Assembly (NCBI RefSeq): GCF_015291705.1
Contig: NZ_CP030050.1
Coordinates: forward strand, 9,801,974-9,865,973
DNA length: 64,000 nucleotides
DNA from: Bradyrhizobium arachidis
Lineage (GTDB): Bacteria; Pseudomonadota; Alphaproteobacteria; Rhizobiales; Xanthobacteraceae
Reading direction: 5' to 3'
Both the position numbers and the translations under genes were made by a program. The notes below the pieces were generated by a model. That model did no database searches. It was not told the DNA's origin and saw only the letters and a list, made by a program, of their open reading frames with translations. Shown here in pieces: positions 7,474-16,839 of the stretch (position 1 is the first letter of the stretch; each line of letters opens with the position of its first letter).

Positions 7474-9072
7474 CTAGCGCGGCGCGACGATCACCCCTTC
7501 ATTCCCGCGCAAATCGAGCACGCCTTCGAGCCGCTCGCCCTCGCGATCCAGGAACGTCGACAGCACAATCTCGCTGCCGAACCGGATCGCGCTCGTCGTC
7601 ACCGCGATCGGCTCGCGGCCGAGATTGAGCGCCACGATGATCGCCTTGCCCTCGGCGGCGCGGCGGTAGATCAGGAGATCGCCTTGCGCGGCGATCGGGT
7701 GATAGTCGCCCGACACCAATGGCTGACATGTCCGCCGGAAGGCGATCAGGCGCCGGTACAGGCTGAGGATCGAACGCGGATCGGCCTCGAGATCGACGAC
7801 GTTCTCGCGGATGTGATCCTCGGGCAGCGGCAGCCATGGCCTTGCTTCCGAGAAGCCGGCGTAGTTCGACGAGTCCCATTGCATCGGCGTGCGGCAGCCG
7901 TCGCGCCCGACGCCCAGGCCAGGCACGTTCTTCTCGAAGGGATCCTGCACGTCCTCCGGCGCGATCGCGAGCTGATGCATGCCGATCTCGTCGCCGTAAT
8001 AGAGCGTCGGCGTGCCGCGCAGGGTCAGGAGCAGCATGGCGGCGACGCGGGCCTGCTCAGGCCCGACGCGGCTTGCGACACGCGGACGGTCGTGATTGCC
8101 GAGCACCCAGTTCGGCCAGGCGCGCTTCGGCAGCGCCTTCTCGTAATCCTCGACGATCGTCTCGATCGAGCGCGCGCTCCAGAAGGTCGAGAGCAGCGCG
8201 AAATTGAACGGCATCTGCGCGCCGGTGAGGTCGTTGCCGTAATAGGCCATCAGGCGATGCAGCGGCAGGTAGATCTCGCCGATCAGCACGCGCGCCGCAT
8301 ACGCATCGGTGACGCGCCGCATCTGCGCGATCACCTCATGCACCTCGTCCTGGTCGGTGGAATATTGGGTGAGGATCTTCTCGTTCGGCGGCCGGCCCTC
8401 GACGTAATGCGGGTTCGGCGGATTGTCGCGGAACTCAGAATCCTTGATCAGGTGCCAGATCACGTCGACGCGAAAGCCGTCGACGCCCTTCTCCAGCCAG
8501 AACCGCATCACGTCGTAGATCGCGGTGCGCACCTCGGGATTGCGCCAGTTGAGGTCCGGCTGCTGGGCCAGGAAGGCGTGGTAGTAGTACTGACCTGTGG
8601 TCTCGTCGAGGGCCCACGCGCTGCCGCCGAACTCGGACAGCCAGTTGTTCGGCACGCCGCCGTCCGGCTTCGGGTCGCGCCAGATGTACCAGTCACGTTT
8701 GGGATTGTCGCGCGAGGACCGGCTCTCGATGAACCACGGATGCTGGTCCGAGGTATGGTTCGGTACGAGATCGAGGATCAGCTTCAAGCCGTTGTCATGC
8801 GCGGCCGCGAGCAACGTATCGAAATCCGCCATCGTGCCGAACAGCGGCTCGATGCCGGTATAGTCGGAGATGTCGTAGCCGAAATCGGCCATCGGCGAAG
8901 GAAAGATCGGCGACAGCCAGATCGCGTCGACGCCGAGCGATTTCACGTAAGGCAGCCGGCGCAGGATGCCGGCGAGGTCGCCGACGCCGTCGCCGTTGCT
9001 GTCCTGAAACGAGCGCGGGTAGATCTGATAGAAGATGCCGTCGCGCCACCAATTGTCGCCGCCCTGTGCCAT
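7474..9072 (-). CDS. Alpha-glucosidase, GH13 family
   Basis: This 532-residue enzyme opens WWRDGIFYQIYPRSFQDSNG, as alpha-glucosidases and oligo-1,6-glucosidases do. It has all GH13 active-site regions: DLVPNHTSDQHPWF, GFRVDVIWH (nucleophile Asp203), LIGEIYLP (acid/base Glu266) and VLGNHDRPR (Asp328). The second conserved block (RGTPTLYYGDEIGM, GRDGCRTPMQWD) is intact. It would release glucose from alpha-linked oligosaccharides; no signal peptide is seen, so it is probably cytoplasmic. It faces the other GH13 gene convergently, and the pair may process one imported or stored glucan (inference). Confidence 0.9.
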   Translation of the reverse strand: MAQGGDNWWRDGIFYQIYPRSFQDSNGDGVGDLAGILRRLPYVKSLGVDAIWLSPIFPSPMADFGYDISDYTGIEPLFGTMADFDTLLAAAHDNGLKLILDLVPNHTSDQHPWFIESRSSRDNPKRDWYIWRDPKPDGGVPNNWLSEFGGSAWALDETTGQYYYHAFLAQQPDLNWRNPEVRTAIYDVMRFWLEKGVDGFRVDVIWHLIKDSEFRDNPPNPHYVEGRPPNEKILTQYSTDQDEVHEVIAQMRRVTDAYAARVLIGEIYLPLHRLMAYYGNDLTGAQMPFNFALLSTFWSARSIETIVEDYEKALPKRAWPNWVLGNHDRPRVASRVGPEQARVAAMLLLTLRGTPTLYYGDEIGMHQLAIAPEDVQDPFEKNVPGLGVGRDGCRTPMQWDSSNYAGFSEARPWLPLPEDHIRENVVDLEADPRSILSLYRRLIAFRRTCQPLVSGDYHPIAAQGDLLIYRRAAEGKAIIVALNLGREPIAVTTSAIRFGSEIVLSTFLDREGERLEGVLDLRGNEGVIVAPR

Positions 9073-9244
9073 GCCGGAGGTACCACCCGATATTCTGCCC
9101 TGCGCGAGAGAACGCGGCAGGAACGCCCCGGTTCAAACTGGCAAGGCAATTGGGACGGCCGTGTGACGTTTGGTGCGGCTGTTCCCCCGCCGCTCGCACG
9201 AATCTTTTGCTTGGCGGCATGGCAAAAATCGGCATTGTGGCGCC

Positions 9245-9925
9245 ATGACCGAGCAAAATGACACCCAAGACTCCTCGCAAGCCAAGGCGGGCGCGATCAT
9301 CGTTCCTGTGACGCTGTTCGAGCAGAACTGCACCATCATCTGGGACGAGCCCGGCAAGAAGGCCGTGGTGATCGATCCCGGCGGCGACGTGCCGAAGATC
9401 CTGGACGCGATCAAGCAGACCGGCGTCACCGTCGAGAAGATCTGGCTGACCCACGGCCATATCGACCATGTCGGCGGCGCGGCGGAGCTGCGCGATGCGC
9501 TGAAGGTGCCGATCGAGGGCCCGCATCAGGCCGACAAGTTCCTGCTCGACAATGTCGTCGAGAGCGGTGCACGCTTCGGCATGACCGGGGTCCGCAACTT
9601 CGCGCCGGACCGCTGGCTCGACGAGGGCGACACCGTCTCGATCGGCGGCCTCTCCTTCGACATCTTCCACTGCCCCGGCCATTCGCCCGGCAGCGTGGTG
9701 TTCTTCAACAAGGAATTGCGGTTCGCCCATGTCGGTGACGTCTTGTTTGCGGGCTCGGTCGGACGCACCGATCTGCCCGGCGGCAGTCACCCCACGCTGA
9801 TCGATTCGATCAAGACAAAGCTCTTGCCGCTCGGCGACGATGTCGGCTTCATCTGCGGCCATGGCGCCGGCTCGAGCATCGGCCAGGAGCGGATGACCAA
9901 TCCGTTCATCACCGGCGAGATGTGA
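9245..9925 (+). CDS. MBL-fold metallo-hydrolase (glyoxalase II-like)
   Basis: This 226-residue protein has the metal-binding motif THGHIDHVGG (HxHxDH), a second histidine in FHCPGHSPGS, an aspartate in FAHVGDVLF, and a late histidine in ICGHGAG. It belongs to the short glyoxalase-II-like or YcbL group of the metallo-beta-lactamase superfamily, and thioester hydrolysis is the usual guess. The ATG at 9245 (MTEQNDTQ) is chosen; an upstream extension to 9170 is Arg-rich and unlike the family. It ends 3 bases from the convergent HxlR gene. Confidence 0.88.
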   Translation: MTEQNDTQDSSQAKAGAIIVPVTLFEQNCTIIWDEPGKKAVVIDPGGDVPKILDAIKQTGVTVEKIWLTHGHIDHVGGAAELRDALKVPIEGPHQADKFLLDNVVESGARFGMTGVRNFAPDRWLDEGDTVSIGGLSFDIFHCPGHSPGSVVFFNKELRFAHVGDVLFAGSVGRTDLPGGSHPTLIDSIKTKLLPLGDDVGFICGHGAGSSIGQERMTNPFITGEM

Positions 9926-9928
9926 ACG

Positions 9929-10297
9929 TTACTCCGCCGCATCGGCGAACGTCGCGGCCTCGCCGAGATTGCGCTCGCCCCACTCACGAATGGCGGCCAC
10001 GACGGGCACGAAACTCTTGCCCTTGCGCGTGAGGCGATACTCGACCTTGGGCGGCACCTCGCCAAAGTCCTTGCGGTCAATGAGACCGCTCTCCGTCAGC
10101 GCCTTCAATTCGCGGCTGAGCACGCGCGGGGTGATCTCGGCGCTGCCGCTGGCGCCGCGCAGCAGGCCGCTCCTGATCTCGCCATAGCGGCGCGGGCCGT
10201 CCTTGAGGTCCCAGACGATGCGCAGCTTGTACTTGCCGCTGATCATTTTTTGAAACGCCGCAACCGGACAGGTGCGCGCCGGATTGGCCTTTGCCAT
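9929..10297 (-). CDS. HxlR-family winged-helix transcriptional regulator
   Basis: This 122-residue protein has the HxlR layout: an N-terminal cysteine (ARTCPVAAF), GKYKLRIVWDLKDGPRRYGEI, ITPRVLSRELKALTESGLI and the wing PKVEYRLTRKG. These regulators respond to aldehydes, quinones or oxidative stress, often through that cysteine, and usually control a divergent neighbour. Here the neighbour is the small protein at 10436, with a paired direct repeat in the shared intergenic region. GGAGGAG stands 6 bases before the ATG at 10297, fixing the start. Confidence 0.92.
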   Translation of the reverse strand: MAKANPARTCPVAAFQKMISGKYKLRIVWDLKDGPRRYGEIRSGLLRGASGSAEITPRVLSRELKALTESGLIDRKDFGEVPPKVEYRLTRKGKSFVPVVAAIREWGERNLGEAATFADAAE

Positions 10298-10351
10298 GTC
10301 GTCTCCTCCATGCCAGCCAGCTTGCGGCAGGATAGGAGCGACGGCGAAAAA

Positions 10352-10378
10352 GTCCATACTATCAATTTTGTCCATACT
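10352..10378. promoter_or_regulatory. Candidate HxlR operator: two direct GTCCATACT repeats
   Basis: GTCCATACT occurs at 10352-10360 and again at 10370-10378, an 18-base period, with AT-rich bases between. It lies midway between the divergent HxlR gene (starts 10297) and the small target gene (starts 10436), where an autoregulatory operator is expected. Assignment is by position and repetition only. Confidence 0.55.
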
Positions 10379-10435
10379 TGCGGGATCGCTCCCAGGGCGC
10401 AGATGATGACGCACAGGACGAACAGGGAGCGTCAC

Positions 10436-10738
10436 ATGAAGCACTTCATGATCAAGTACCAGTTCAGGAACGGCACGACGGAAGAATGGCACCGCGAGAT
10501 CGGCCGCTTCATCAAGGCGATCGACGGCGATCCGGAGCTGAAAGGGCGGATCGGCTATCGCGTCCTCAAGAACCGCGACGACGGCCAGTATTTCCACCTC
10601 GCCAGCGTGACCGACGATGCCGCGCAAAAGACGCTGCAATCGCGGGAGTTCTTCAGGGCCTATCAGGAGATGACAAGGAAGGTCGCCGGCGGCGAGGTGA
10701 CGGCGACGCCGATCGAGATGATCGACGCGACGAAGTAG
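10436..10738 (+). CDS. Small conserved protein, probable target of the divergent HxlR regulator
   Basis: This 100-residue protein starts MKHFMIKYQFRNGTTEEWH and looks like a single ferredoxin-like (dimeric alpha-beta barrel) domain of the quinol-monooxygenase/ABM type: an N-terminal beta-strand, a helix (EEWHREIGRFIKAID), a strand YFHLASV and a helix with FFRAYQEMTR. I cannot assign a reaction. GGGAG precedes the ATG by about 7 bases. Divergent arrangement with HxlR suggests induction by whatever that regulator senses. Confidence 0.8.
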   Translation: MKHFMIKYQFRNGTTEEWHREIGRFIKAIDGDPELKGRIGYRVLKNRDDGQYFHLASVTDDAAQKTLQSREFFRAYQEMTRKVAGGEVTATPIEMIDATK

Positions 10739-10752
10739 CTGTGAACTCCGCT

Positions 10753-10907
10753 GTCGTCCCGGACAAGCGCCGCGAAGCGGAGCGCTGATCCGGGACCCAT
10801 AACCACAGGGAGACGTGGTTACGAGGACTCGGAGTTATCTTCTCGCGCCAAACTGCGGCCTGTGGTTATGGGTCCCGGGTTCGCGCTTCGCGCGCCCCGG
10901 GACGACA
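10753..10907. repeat. Dispersed palindromic repeat, family A (copy 4)
   Basis: A complete copy: GTCGTCCCGGACAAGCGC, CCCATAACCACAGG, CTGTGGTTATGGG, GCGCGCCCCGGGACGAC. It lies between two convergent genes, as copies 2 and 3 also sit near gene ends. Confidence 0.85.
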
Positions 10908-10919
10908 GCGGGGGCTGGC

Positions 10920-12119
10920 TTACTTCATCAACCCCGCCGCCGTCAGCGCGCGAGTGATGATCTGGCCGAGATCGAAGCTGCGGGATTTCTCGCGCTTGGG
11001 CTCGGGTTGTTCGGCGACGGCGGCGCGGATCGAGCGGGCGAGATGCGGCGCGGGGGTCAGCGCCGGCTTCGCCGTTGCGGGCTTTGCCTCCGCTGTCTTC
11101 GCAGCGTCCGGAATCCAGCCGGTCAGGCCGAAGAATTTTGCGATGTGATAGGACGAGGAGATGCCGGCCTCGATCAGGAACGCACCTTCGATGCCGTAGC
11201 GCTGGTCGTTGTCGGCTAGCCCAAGCGGCGTGCCATGCGCCATGTCGGTGATGGCGTAGGATTCGACCAGCGTCTCGCCGTCCTTGTTCCACCAGGCCTG
11301 GCGCGGATAGCCGTCGACATTGGTCTCGGCCATCGGCACGGCGGGCAGGTCATGCAGATCGAGCCATTGCTTGACGATCTCGTTGGCATTGCCGGGATTG
11401 ACGGTGCGGTCGGCGCTGCCGTGCCACACAGACATCTTTGGCCACGGCCCGCGATGATCCGAGGCATTGCGGACGAGATCGCCGAGCGCGCGCGCGGGGC
11501 GCACCGGCGAATGAAACATGCCGTCCAGCGCCTCGCGCAAATTCGAGGCGATGCCATATGGCAGGCCGGCAATGACAGCGCCGGCTGCGAAAACTTCCGG
11601 ATAGGTTGCAAGCATCACCGAGGTCATGCCGCCGCCGGCAGAGAGACCCGTGATGAAGATGCGCCTGGCATCGATGCGATGCGTCGCGGCCATGTGCGCG
11701 ATCATCTCGCGGATCGAACGCGCCTCGCCGCTGTCCCGCGCGGTGTCTTCCGGATTGAACCAGTTGAAGCAGGTGTTGCCGTTGTTGACGCGCTGCTGCT
11801 CGGGCATCAGCAGCGCGAAGCCATAGTGCTTCGCGAGCGTCGACCAGCCTGCGCCGAGATCATAGCCGGCCGCGGTCTGGCCGCAGCCATGCAGCACGAC
11901 GACGAGCGCGCGCGGCTTCTGCAGCTGCGCCGGCACGAACGCGAACATGCGCAAGTTTCCGGGATTGGCGCCGAAGTCCGTGACTTCTTGCAGCGGGCTG
12001 GATGAATCAACGCTGCGGCCGAACTCGGCAAAGCGCAGACCGTCCAGCTTCGGCAGACGTCTCAACAGATCGACATTTCTGGCTAACGACACGGCAACTT
12101 CCTGATGGGCGAATCTCAA
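10920..12119 (-). CDS. PHB-depolymerase-family esterase (alpha/beta hydrolase)
   Basis: This 399-residue protein matches the esterase/PHB depolymerase family, which includes poly(3-hydroxybutyrate) depolymerases, feruloyl esterases and related enzymes. Seen are the oxyanion-hole motif VVVLHGCGQTAAGYD, a WFNPEDTARDSGEA block, the nucleophile motif ITGLSAGGGM, an Asp region WHGSADRTVNPGN and a late His in DMAHGTPLG. The C-terminal 90 residues are Ala/Pro/Lys-rich and look disordered. No clear export signal is seen. It could act on intracellular oligomers released by the PhaZ at the left edge, but the two genes are 10 kb apart. Confidence 0.82.
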   Translation of the reverse strand: MRFAHQEVAVSLARNVDLLRRLPKLDGLRFAEFGRSVDSSSPLQEVTDFGANPGNLRMFAFVPAQLQKPRALVVVLHGCGQTAAGYDLGAGWSTLAKHYGFALLMPEQQRVNNGNTCFNWFNPEDTARDSGEARSIREMIAHMAATHRIDARRIFITGLSAGGGMTSVMLATYPEVFAAGAVIAGLPYGIASNLREALDGMFHSPVRPARALGDLVRNASDHRGPWPKMSVWHGSADRTVNPGNANEIVKQWLDLHDLPAVPMAETNVDGYPRQAWWNKDGETLVESYAITDMAHGTPLGLADNDQRYGIEGAFLIEAGISSSYHIAKFFGLTGWIPDAAKTAEAKPATAKPALTPAPHLARSIRAAVAEQPEPKREKSRSFDLGQIITRALTAAGLMK

Positions 12120-12232
12120 CGTTCACCCAAACCAAATAGTTGCTGCGGTGCAAAATAAAAAGGCCGTGCGCTGTCAATCACCCGAAATCACGCAAATACC
12201 CGCAGGAATCCGCACGTATTAACCGCACTGCC

Positions 12233-13645
12233 TCAACTTCGTGCAGATGCGCGGCGCATCCACGACAAGAATGCGGCGCAGATCATGATTAACGTCACAA
12301 ACAACACAAGCGAGACGAGAAATCCTGCGCGCGCTGATTGCAGCGCCTCGATTGCGAAGAACACCGCACCGATTGCGGCCACTCCGGCCGCATTTCCGAT
12401 CTGCGCGGTCGTGCCGTACGCGCCGGAAGCGGAGCCTGCCGCGACAGGCTTGACGGTCGACAGCACCGCGCCTGAGAGCGGCGCCATCACAAGTCCCTGA
12501 CCGTAGCCGAAGACGATCATGGTGAGCGCGAGCGTGATTGCCGTCGGTGATTCCATCGAGCCCGCAACAAGTGCGAGCGCAGCGAGGCCCGCGATCTGCA
12601 GTGCGCAGCCTTCGATCAACACCTTGGTCCCGCGATGGCGCGCGCGCACGCCGCTGTGGCGCGAGGCAACAACGAATGCAAGCGCGAGTGGAATGAAGGC
12701 CATGCCGGCTTCGAGCGGTGGGATCCTGAGCCCGCGCTGCATGTACAGCGTCATGACGAGATAGAAGGAGAGATTGGCGACGAAGAAAAAGAAGGCGGCA
12801 CCGAGCCCGCGCAGGAAGGCGGCATCCGCGAGCAGCGTGAGATCGATCAGCGGCATGCCGCCGCTGCGTGCGACAGCATGTTCGAGCCTCACGAAGGCAA
12901 AGAGGATCAGGCCGCCGAGCACCATCACCGCCCACAGCCACGGCGCCCAGCCGACATCATGGCCGAACAGCAGCGGCCCGATCAGGCAGAGCAGCCCCGC
13001 GAACAGGACGACGCTGCCCTTGATGTCGAGCCTCGTGCCTGATCGCCGCGGCACCGTCGGCATGATGCGCCAGGCCGCAGCGGCGATGACGAGGCCGCAG
13101 GGCACGTTGACGAAGAACACCGAGCGCCAGCCGGTGTGCGCAAGGTCGATCGTGACGAGGAGACCGCCGAGCAGAAAACCCGCAGCACCGGCGAGCCCGA
13201 GCACGATGCCGTAGATGGCGAAGGCGCGGCTGCGCGTCTCGTCGGTGAAGAGCAGATGCAATGTCGCCAGCACCTGCGGCACCATCAGCGCCGCGGTCGC
13301 GCCCTGTGCCAGCCGCGCGATGATCAACTCGGCGCCGGACTGTGCCAGCCCGCACCAGAGCGAGGTCGCCGTGAAGCCGAGCACGCCTGCCAGGAAGACA
13401 TTCTTCGTGCCATGGATGTCGCCGAGCCGGCCGCCGGTGACGACCAGCGTCGCATAGGCGATCAGGTAGATCGCGATCACGGATTCGATCTGCGCCGGCG
13501 TCGCGTGCAGATCGACCGCGATGGTCGGGATGGCGACGTTCACGATGAAGGCGTCGACGCCGAACATGAACTGGGCGGCGACGACGATCGCCAGCACCCA
13601 CCAGCGGCGGGTCGAATCGATGGGCTTTGTGACGGTTTGATGCAT
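12233..13645 (-). CDS. MFS transporter, DHA2 (14-helix) drug:proton antiporter type
   Basis: This 470-residue integral membrane protein begins WWVLAIVVAAQFMFGVDAFIVNVAIPTI, the classic opening of EmrB/QacA-type exporters. It has motif A-like GRLGDIHGTKNVF and about 14 hydrophobic segments. The predicted role is proton-driven efflux of small toxic molecules; substrate unknown. The ATG at 13645 is chosen from the conserved N-terminal length; a longer in-frame start at 13747 is unlike the family. It is divergent from the transhydrogenase gene. Confidence 0.88.
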   Translation of the reverse strand: MHQTVTKPIDSTRRWWVLAIVVAAQFMFGVDAFIVNVAIPTIAVDLHATPAQIESVIAIYLIAYATLVVTGGRLGDIHGTKNVFLAGVLGFTATSLWCGLAQSGAELIIARLAQGATAALMVPQVLATLHLLFTDETRSRAFAIYGIVLGLAGAAGFLLGGLLVTIDLAHTGWRSVFFVNVPCGLVIAAAAWRIMPTVPRRSGTRLDIKGSVVLFAGLLCLIGPLLFGHDVGWAPWLWAVMVLGGLILFAFVRLEHAVARSGGMPLIDLTLLADAAFLRGLGAAFFFFVANLSFYLVMTLYMQRGLRIPPLEAGMAFIPLALAFVVASRHSGVRARHRGTKVLIEGCALQIAGLAALALVAGSMESPTAITLALTMIVFGYGQGLVMAPLSGAVLSTVKPVAAGSASGAYGTTAQIGNAAGVAAIGAVFFAIEALQSARAGFLVSLVLFVTLIMICAAFLSWMRRASARS

Positions 13646-13805
13646 CGGCGCAGCAGCTTTCGGGAATTTATTTGCGCGCGATGCTCGCAGATCGGCGTCA
13701 TCCGCGCGATTACCTCGGAGGTAGGACTTGTTTTCCCCTTGCCGCACTGGCCCGATTGCTGCATGTCGGTTCCCGCTGATTTTGCAGGGGTTCGGAAGTC
13801 TCCCG

Positions 13806-15197
13806 ATGTACGACTACGACATGGTGGTGATCGGCTCGGGCCCGTCCGGGCGCCGGGCCGCGGTGCAATGTGCCAAGCTCGGCAAGGCCGTACTGGTGGT
13901 GGAGAAGGGCCGGCGGGTCGGCGGCGTCTCCGTTCACACCGGCACGATCCCCTCCAAGACGCTGCGCGAGACCGTGCTGAACCTGTCCGGCTGGCGCGAG
14001 CGCGGCTTCTACGGCCGCTCCTACAAGGTGAAGCAGGACATCGCGGCAAGCGATCTGATGATCCGGCTCCAGAAGACGCTCGACCACGAGGTCGAGGTCT
14101 TGGAGCATCAGTTCAGCCGCAACCTCGTCCGCACCGCCAATGGCGAGGCGCGCTTCGTCTCGCCGCACGAGGTCGAGATCACGAGCGCAATCGGCGAAAC
14201 CAAGACCGTGTCGGCCGCCTTCATCCTGATCGCCTGCGGCACGCGTCCGTTCCGGCCCGATTACGTGCCGTTCGACGGCACAAGCGTGCTCGACAGCGAC
14301 GAGATCATCGAGCTGCCGAAGCTGCCGCGCAGCCTGGCCGTGATCGGCGCCGGCGTGATCGGCGTCGAATATGCCACCATCTTCAGCGCGCTCGACGTGC
14401 CCGTGACCCTGATCGAGCCGCGACCAACCTTCCTCGATTTCATCGACAAGGAACTGATCGAGGAGTTCATGCACGAATTACGCGACCGCAATGTCGCGCT
14501 GCGGCTCGGCTCCAAGGTGACGTCGATCGAGAAGACCGCGCAGGGCGGCATCGTCACCAACCTCTCCGACGGGCGCCACGTCACCACGGAAATGCTGCTG
14601 TTCGCGGCGGGGCGTGTCGGCGCCACCGACCGCCTCAATCTCGAAGCCGCCGGCATCGCCGTCGACCATCGCGGCCGCATCACGGTCGATCCGGTCAGCC
14701 TGCAGACCAGCGTGCCGCATATCTACGCCGCCGGCGACGTGATCGGCTTTCCGAGCCTTGCCTCCACCTCGATGGAGCAGGGCCGCGTCGCTGCCTGCCA
14801 CGCGCTCGGCATGGAGCCATTGGCGCCGCCGGAATTCTTCCCCTACGGCATCTATTCGGTGCCGGAGATCTCGACCGCGGGTCTGACGGAAGAAGAGGTG
14901 CGTACGCGCGGCATTCCCTACGAGGTCGGCATCGCGCGTTTCCGCGAGACCTCGCGCGGCCACATCATGGGGCTGAACAGCGGCATGATGAAGATGATCT
15001 TCTCGACCAAGACCCGCCGCCTGCTCGGCGTGCACATCCTCGGCGAAGGCGCCACCGAGCTGATCCATATCGGCCAGGCCGTGCTGAACCTCAAAGGCAC
15101 AATCGACTATTTCATCCAGAACACGTTCAACTATCCGACGCTGGCCGAGGCGTACAAGATCGCTGGCCTCGATGCGTGGAACAGGATGACGCGGTAG
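13806..15197 (+). CDS. sthA: Soluble NAD(P)+ transhydrogenase
   Basis: This 463-residue flavoprotein of the pyridine nucleotide-disulfide oxidoreductase family has an FAD-binding start (DYDMVVIGSGPSGRRAAVQCAKLG), a second Rossmann motif (VIGAGVIGVEYATIF), IYAAGDVIG and a C-terminal dimerisation domain. The redox CxxxxC pair of lipoamide or glutathione reductases is missing: the site reads GGVSVHTGTIPSKTL. That is the hallmark of Si-specific transhydrogenase SthA, which exchanges reducing equivalents between NADPH and NAD+. Start at ATG 13806. Confidence 0.93.
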   Translation: MYDYDMVVIGSGPSGRRAAVQCAKLGKAVLVVEKGRRVGGVSVHTGTIPSKTLRETVLNLSGWRERGFYGRSYKVKQDIAASDLMIRLQKTLDHEVEVLEHQFSRNLVRTANGEARFVSPHEVEITSAIGETKTVSAAFILIACGTRPFRPDYVPFDGTSVLDSDEIIELPKLPRSLAVIGAGVIGVEYATIFSALDVPVTLIEPRPTFLDFIDKELIEEFMHELRDRNVALRLGSKVTSIEKTAQGGIVTNLSDGRHVTTEMLLFAAGRVGATDRLNLEAAGIAVDHRGRITVDPVSLQTSVPHIYAAGDVIGFPSLASTSMEQGRVAACHALGMEPLAPPEFFPYGIYSVPEISTAGLTEEEVRTRGIPYEVGIARFRETSRGHIMGLNSGMMKMIFSTKTRRLLGVHILGEGATELIHIGQAVLNLKGTIDYFIQNTFNYPTLAEAYKIAGLDAWNRMTR

Positions 15198-15213
15198 CTC
15201 CGCCCTCTTCTCG

Positions 15214-15298
15214 TCATGCCCGGGCTTGTCCCGGGCATCCACGTTCTCCGTACAGCGGGGCAAGGCGTGGATGGCCGGGACAAGCCCGGCCATGACGG
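15214..15298. repeat. Dispersed palindromic repeat, family D (copy 1)
   Basis: About 85 bases: GTCATGCCCGGGCTTGTCC at the left pairs with GGACAAGCCCGGCCATGACG at the right, with CATCCACG / CGTGGATG inner arms. A shorter relative is at 20480-20548. It follows sthA and could be its terminator-proximal hairpin. Confidence 0.85.
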
Positions 15299-15460
15299 GT
15301 GTGGAAGCGTGTGCGCGCAAGCAGTGAATAGCGAAGAGAGCAGTCTACGCTACGCATGCCTGCATTCCGCTGCGCGGGACATCACGCGATTGCGTTCGTT
15401 TCCGCCACCACGTAGCCTCATCACTTCAACAAACAGAAAATCGAAGCCGGAGAGAACGCC

Positions 15461-16696
15461 ATGGCGCGCCTGAAGTTCGGAGCCTTTCTTGCCCCGCATC
15501 ACCCGATCGGGGAGCATCCGATGCTCCAGTTCCGGCGCGATCTCGACCTCGTCGAGCAGCTCGACGCGCTCGGTTATGACGAGTTCTGGTGCGGCGAGCA
15601 CCATTCCTCCGGCTGGGAGATGATCGCCTCGCCCGAGATGTTTCTGGCCGCGGCGGGCGAGCGCACCAAGCGAATCAAGCTCGGCACCGGCGTGGTGTCG
15701 CTGCCCTATCACCATCCCTTCAACGTCGCGCAGCGCATGGTGCAGCTCGACCACATGACCGGCGGCCGCGCCATCTTCGGCTCCGGCCCCGGCGCGCTTG
15801 CCTCCGACGCACACACGCTCGGCATCGACCCGATGACGCAGCGCGACCGCCAGGACGAGGCGATCGGCGTCATCCGCCGCCTGTTCAACGGCGAGCGCGT
15901 CACCGCCAGGAGCGACTGGTTCACCATGAACGACGCCGCGCTCCAGCTCCTGCCGCTACAGGAGGAGATGCCGTTCGTGGTGGCCTCGCAGATCTCGCCG
16001 TCAGGCATGACGCTCGCCGGCAAATACGGCATCGGCATCATCTCGCTGGGCTCGATGACGACGCAAGGGCTGATGTCGCTGCAGCAGCAATGGCAGTTCG
16101 CCGAGGACGCCGCCAAGAAGCACGGCACCAAGGTGAACCGCGCCGACTGGCGCGTGCTGCTCACCTTCCACATCGCCGAGAGCCGCGAGCAGGCGCGCCG
16201 CGAGGCCGGCGCCGGGCTGATGCGCTGGCACAACGAATATAATGTCGGCACGCTGCAGCGGCCGGGGCTGACCGCGTTCTCCTCGCCGGATGAAGCCGTG
16301 GACAAGACCGCCTTCGTCGAGGGCGCGGCCTCCACCATCGGCACGCCCGACGATCTCGTCAAAACCATCAAGAACGTGATGCAGGTGTCCGGCGGCGTCG
16401 GCGCCATCATCGGCTTCGTGCACGACTGGGCCAATCCGGAAGCCACGCGCCGGAGCTGGGACATGGTCGCGCGCTATGTCGTGCCGGAGATCAACGGCTA
16501 CATCGACGGCCTGCGCAAGTCGCAAAAATTCGTGATCGAGAACCGCGCGATCTTCGAGCGCGCCGGGCAAGCGGTGATGGCCAAGATCATGGAGAACGAG
16601 AAGGCCGCCGAGGCGCTGAAAGTGACCGGGCCGGGCCGCGTTGCGATTCCAGCCGTCAACGCGCCAGATCTGCAGAAGGAAGCGGCGAAGCGCTAG
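15461..16696 (+). CDS. LLM-class flavin-dependent monooxygenase (luciferase-like)
   Basis: This 411-residue protein shows the luciferase-like monooxygenase fold: KFGAFLAPHHP, DEFWCGEHHSSGWE, RIKLGTGVVSLPYHHPF and DHMTGGRAIFGSGPG. It resembles limonene 1,2-monooxygenase-type members, which use reduced FMN and oxygen on hydrophobic substrates. The length is typical. The next gene downstream is a cytochrome P450 in the same direction after 143 bases, so both may belong to an oxidative degradation set, but this is inference. Confidence 0.88.
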   Translation: MARLKFGAFLAPHHPIGEHPMLQFRRDLDLVEQLDALGYDEFWCGEHHSSGWEMIASPEMFLAAAGERTKRIKLGTGVVSLPYHHPFNVAQRMVQLDHMTGGRAIFGSGPGALASDAHTLGIDPMTQRDRQDEAIGVIRRLFNGERVTARSDWFTMNDAALQLLPLQEEMPFVVASQISPSGMTLAGKYGIGIISLGSMTTQGLMSLQQQWQFAEDAAKKHGTKVNRADWRVLLTFHIAESREQARREAGAGLMRWHNEYNVGTLQRPGLTAFSSPDEAVDKTAFVEGAASTIGTPDDLVKTIKNVMQVSGGVGAIIGFVHDWANPEATRRSWDMVARYVVPEINGYIDGLRKSQKFVIENRAIFERAGQAVMAKIMENEKAAEALKVTGPGRVAIPAVNAPDLQKEAAKR

Positions 16697-16839
16697 GCCT
16701 CATTGGCGTTACGCTCGTAACCACGTTCACGCACAAGACATATCGGCCTGTGCTATGCTGACATGGTCAGTTTGGCGCAGGCCGCAATATTGCCGCGGTC
16801 GCGCGATGTCTGTTCGGTCCGCCAACCGGAGCAATCGTC

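Noticed and set aside
9208..9247. 9-codon frame ending in the ATG of the MBL-fold gene
   Set aside because: Too short and without a ribosome site.
7372..9261. 629-residue plus-strand frame opposite the alpha-glucosidase
   Set aside because: Opposite strand carries a complete GH13 active site; this frame is composition-driven.
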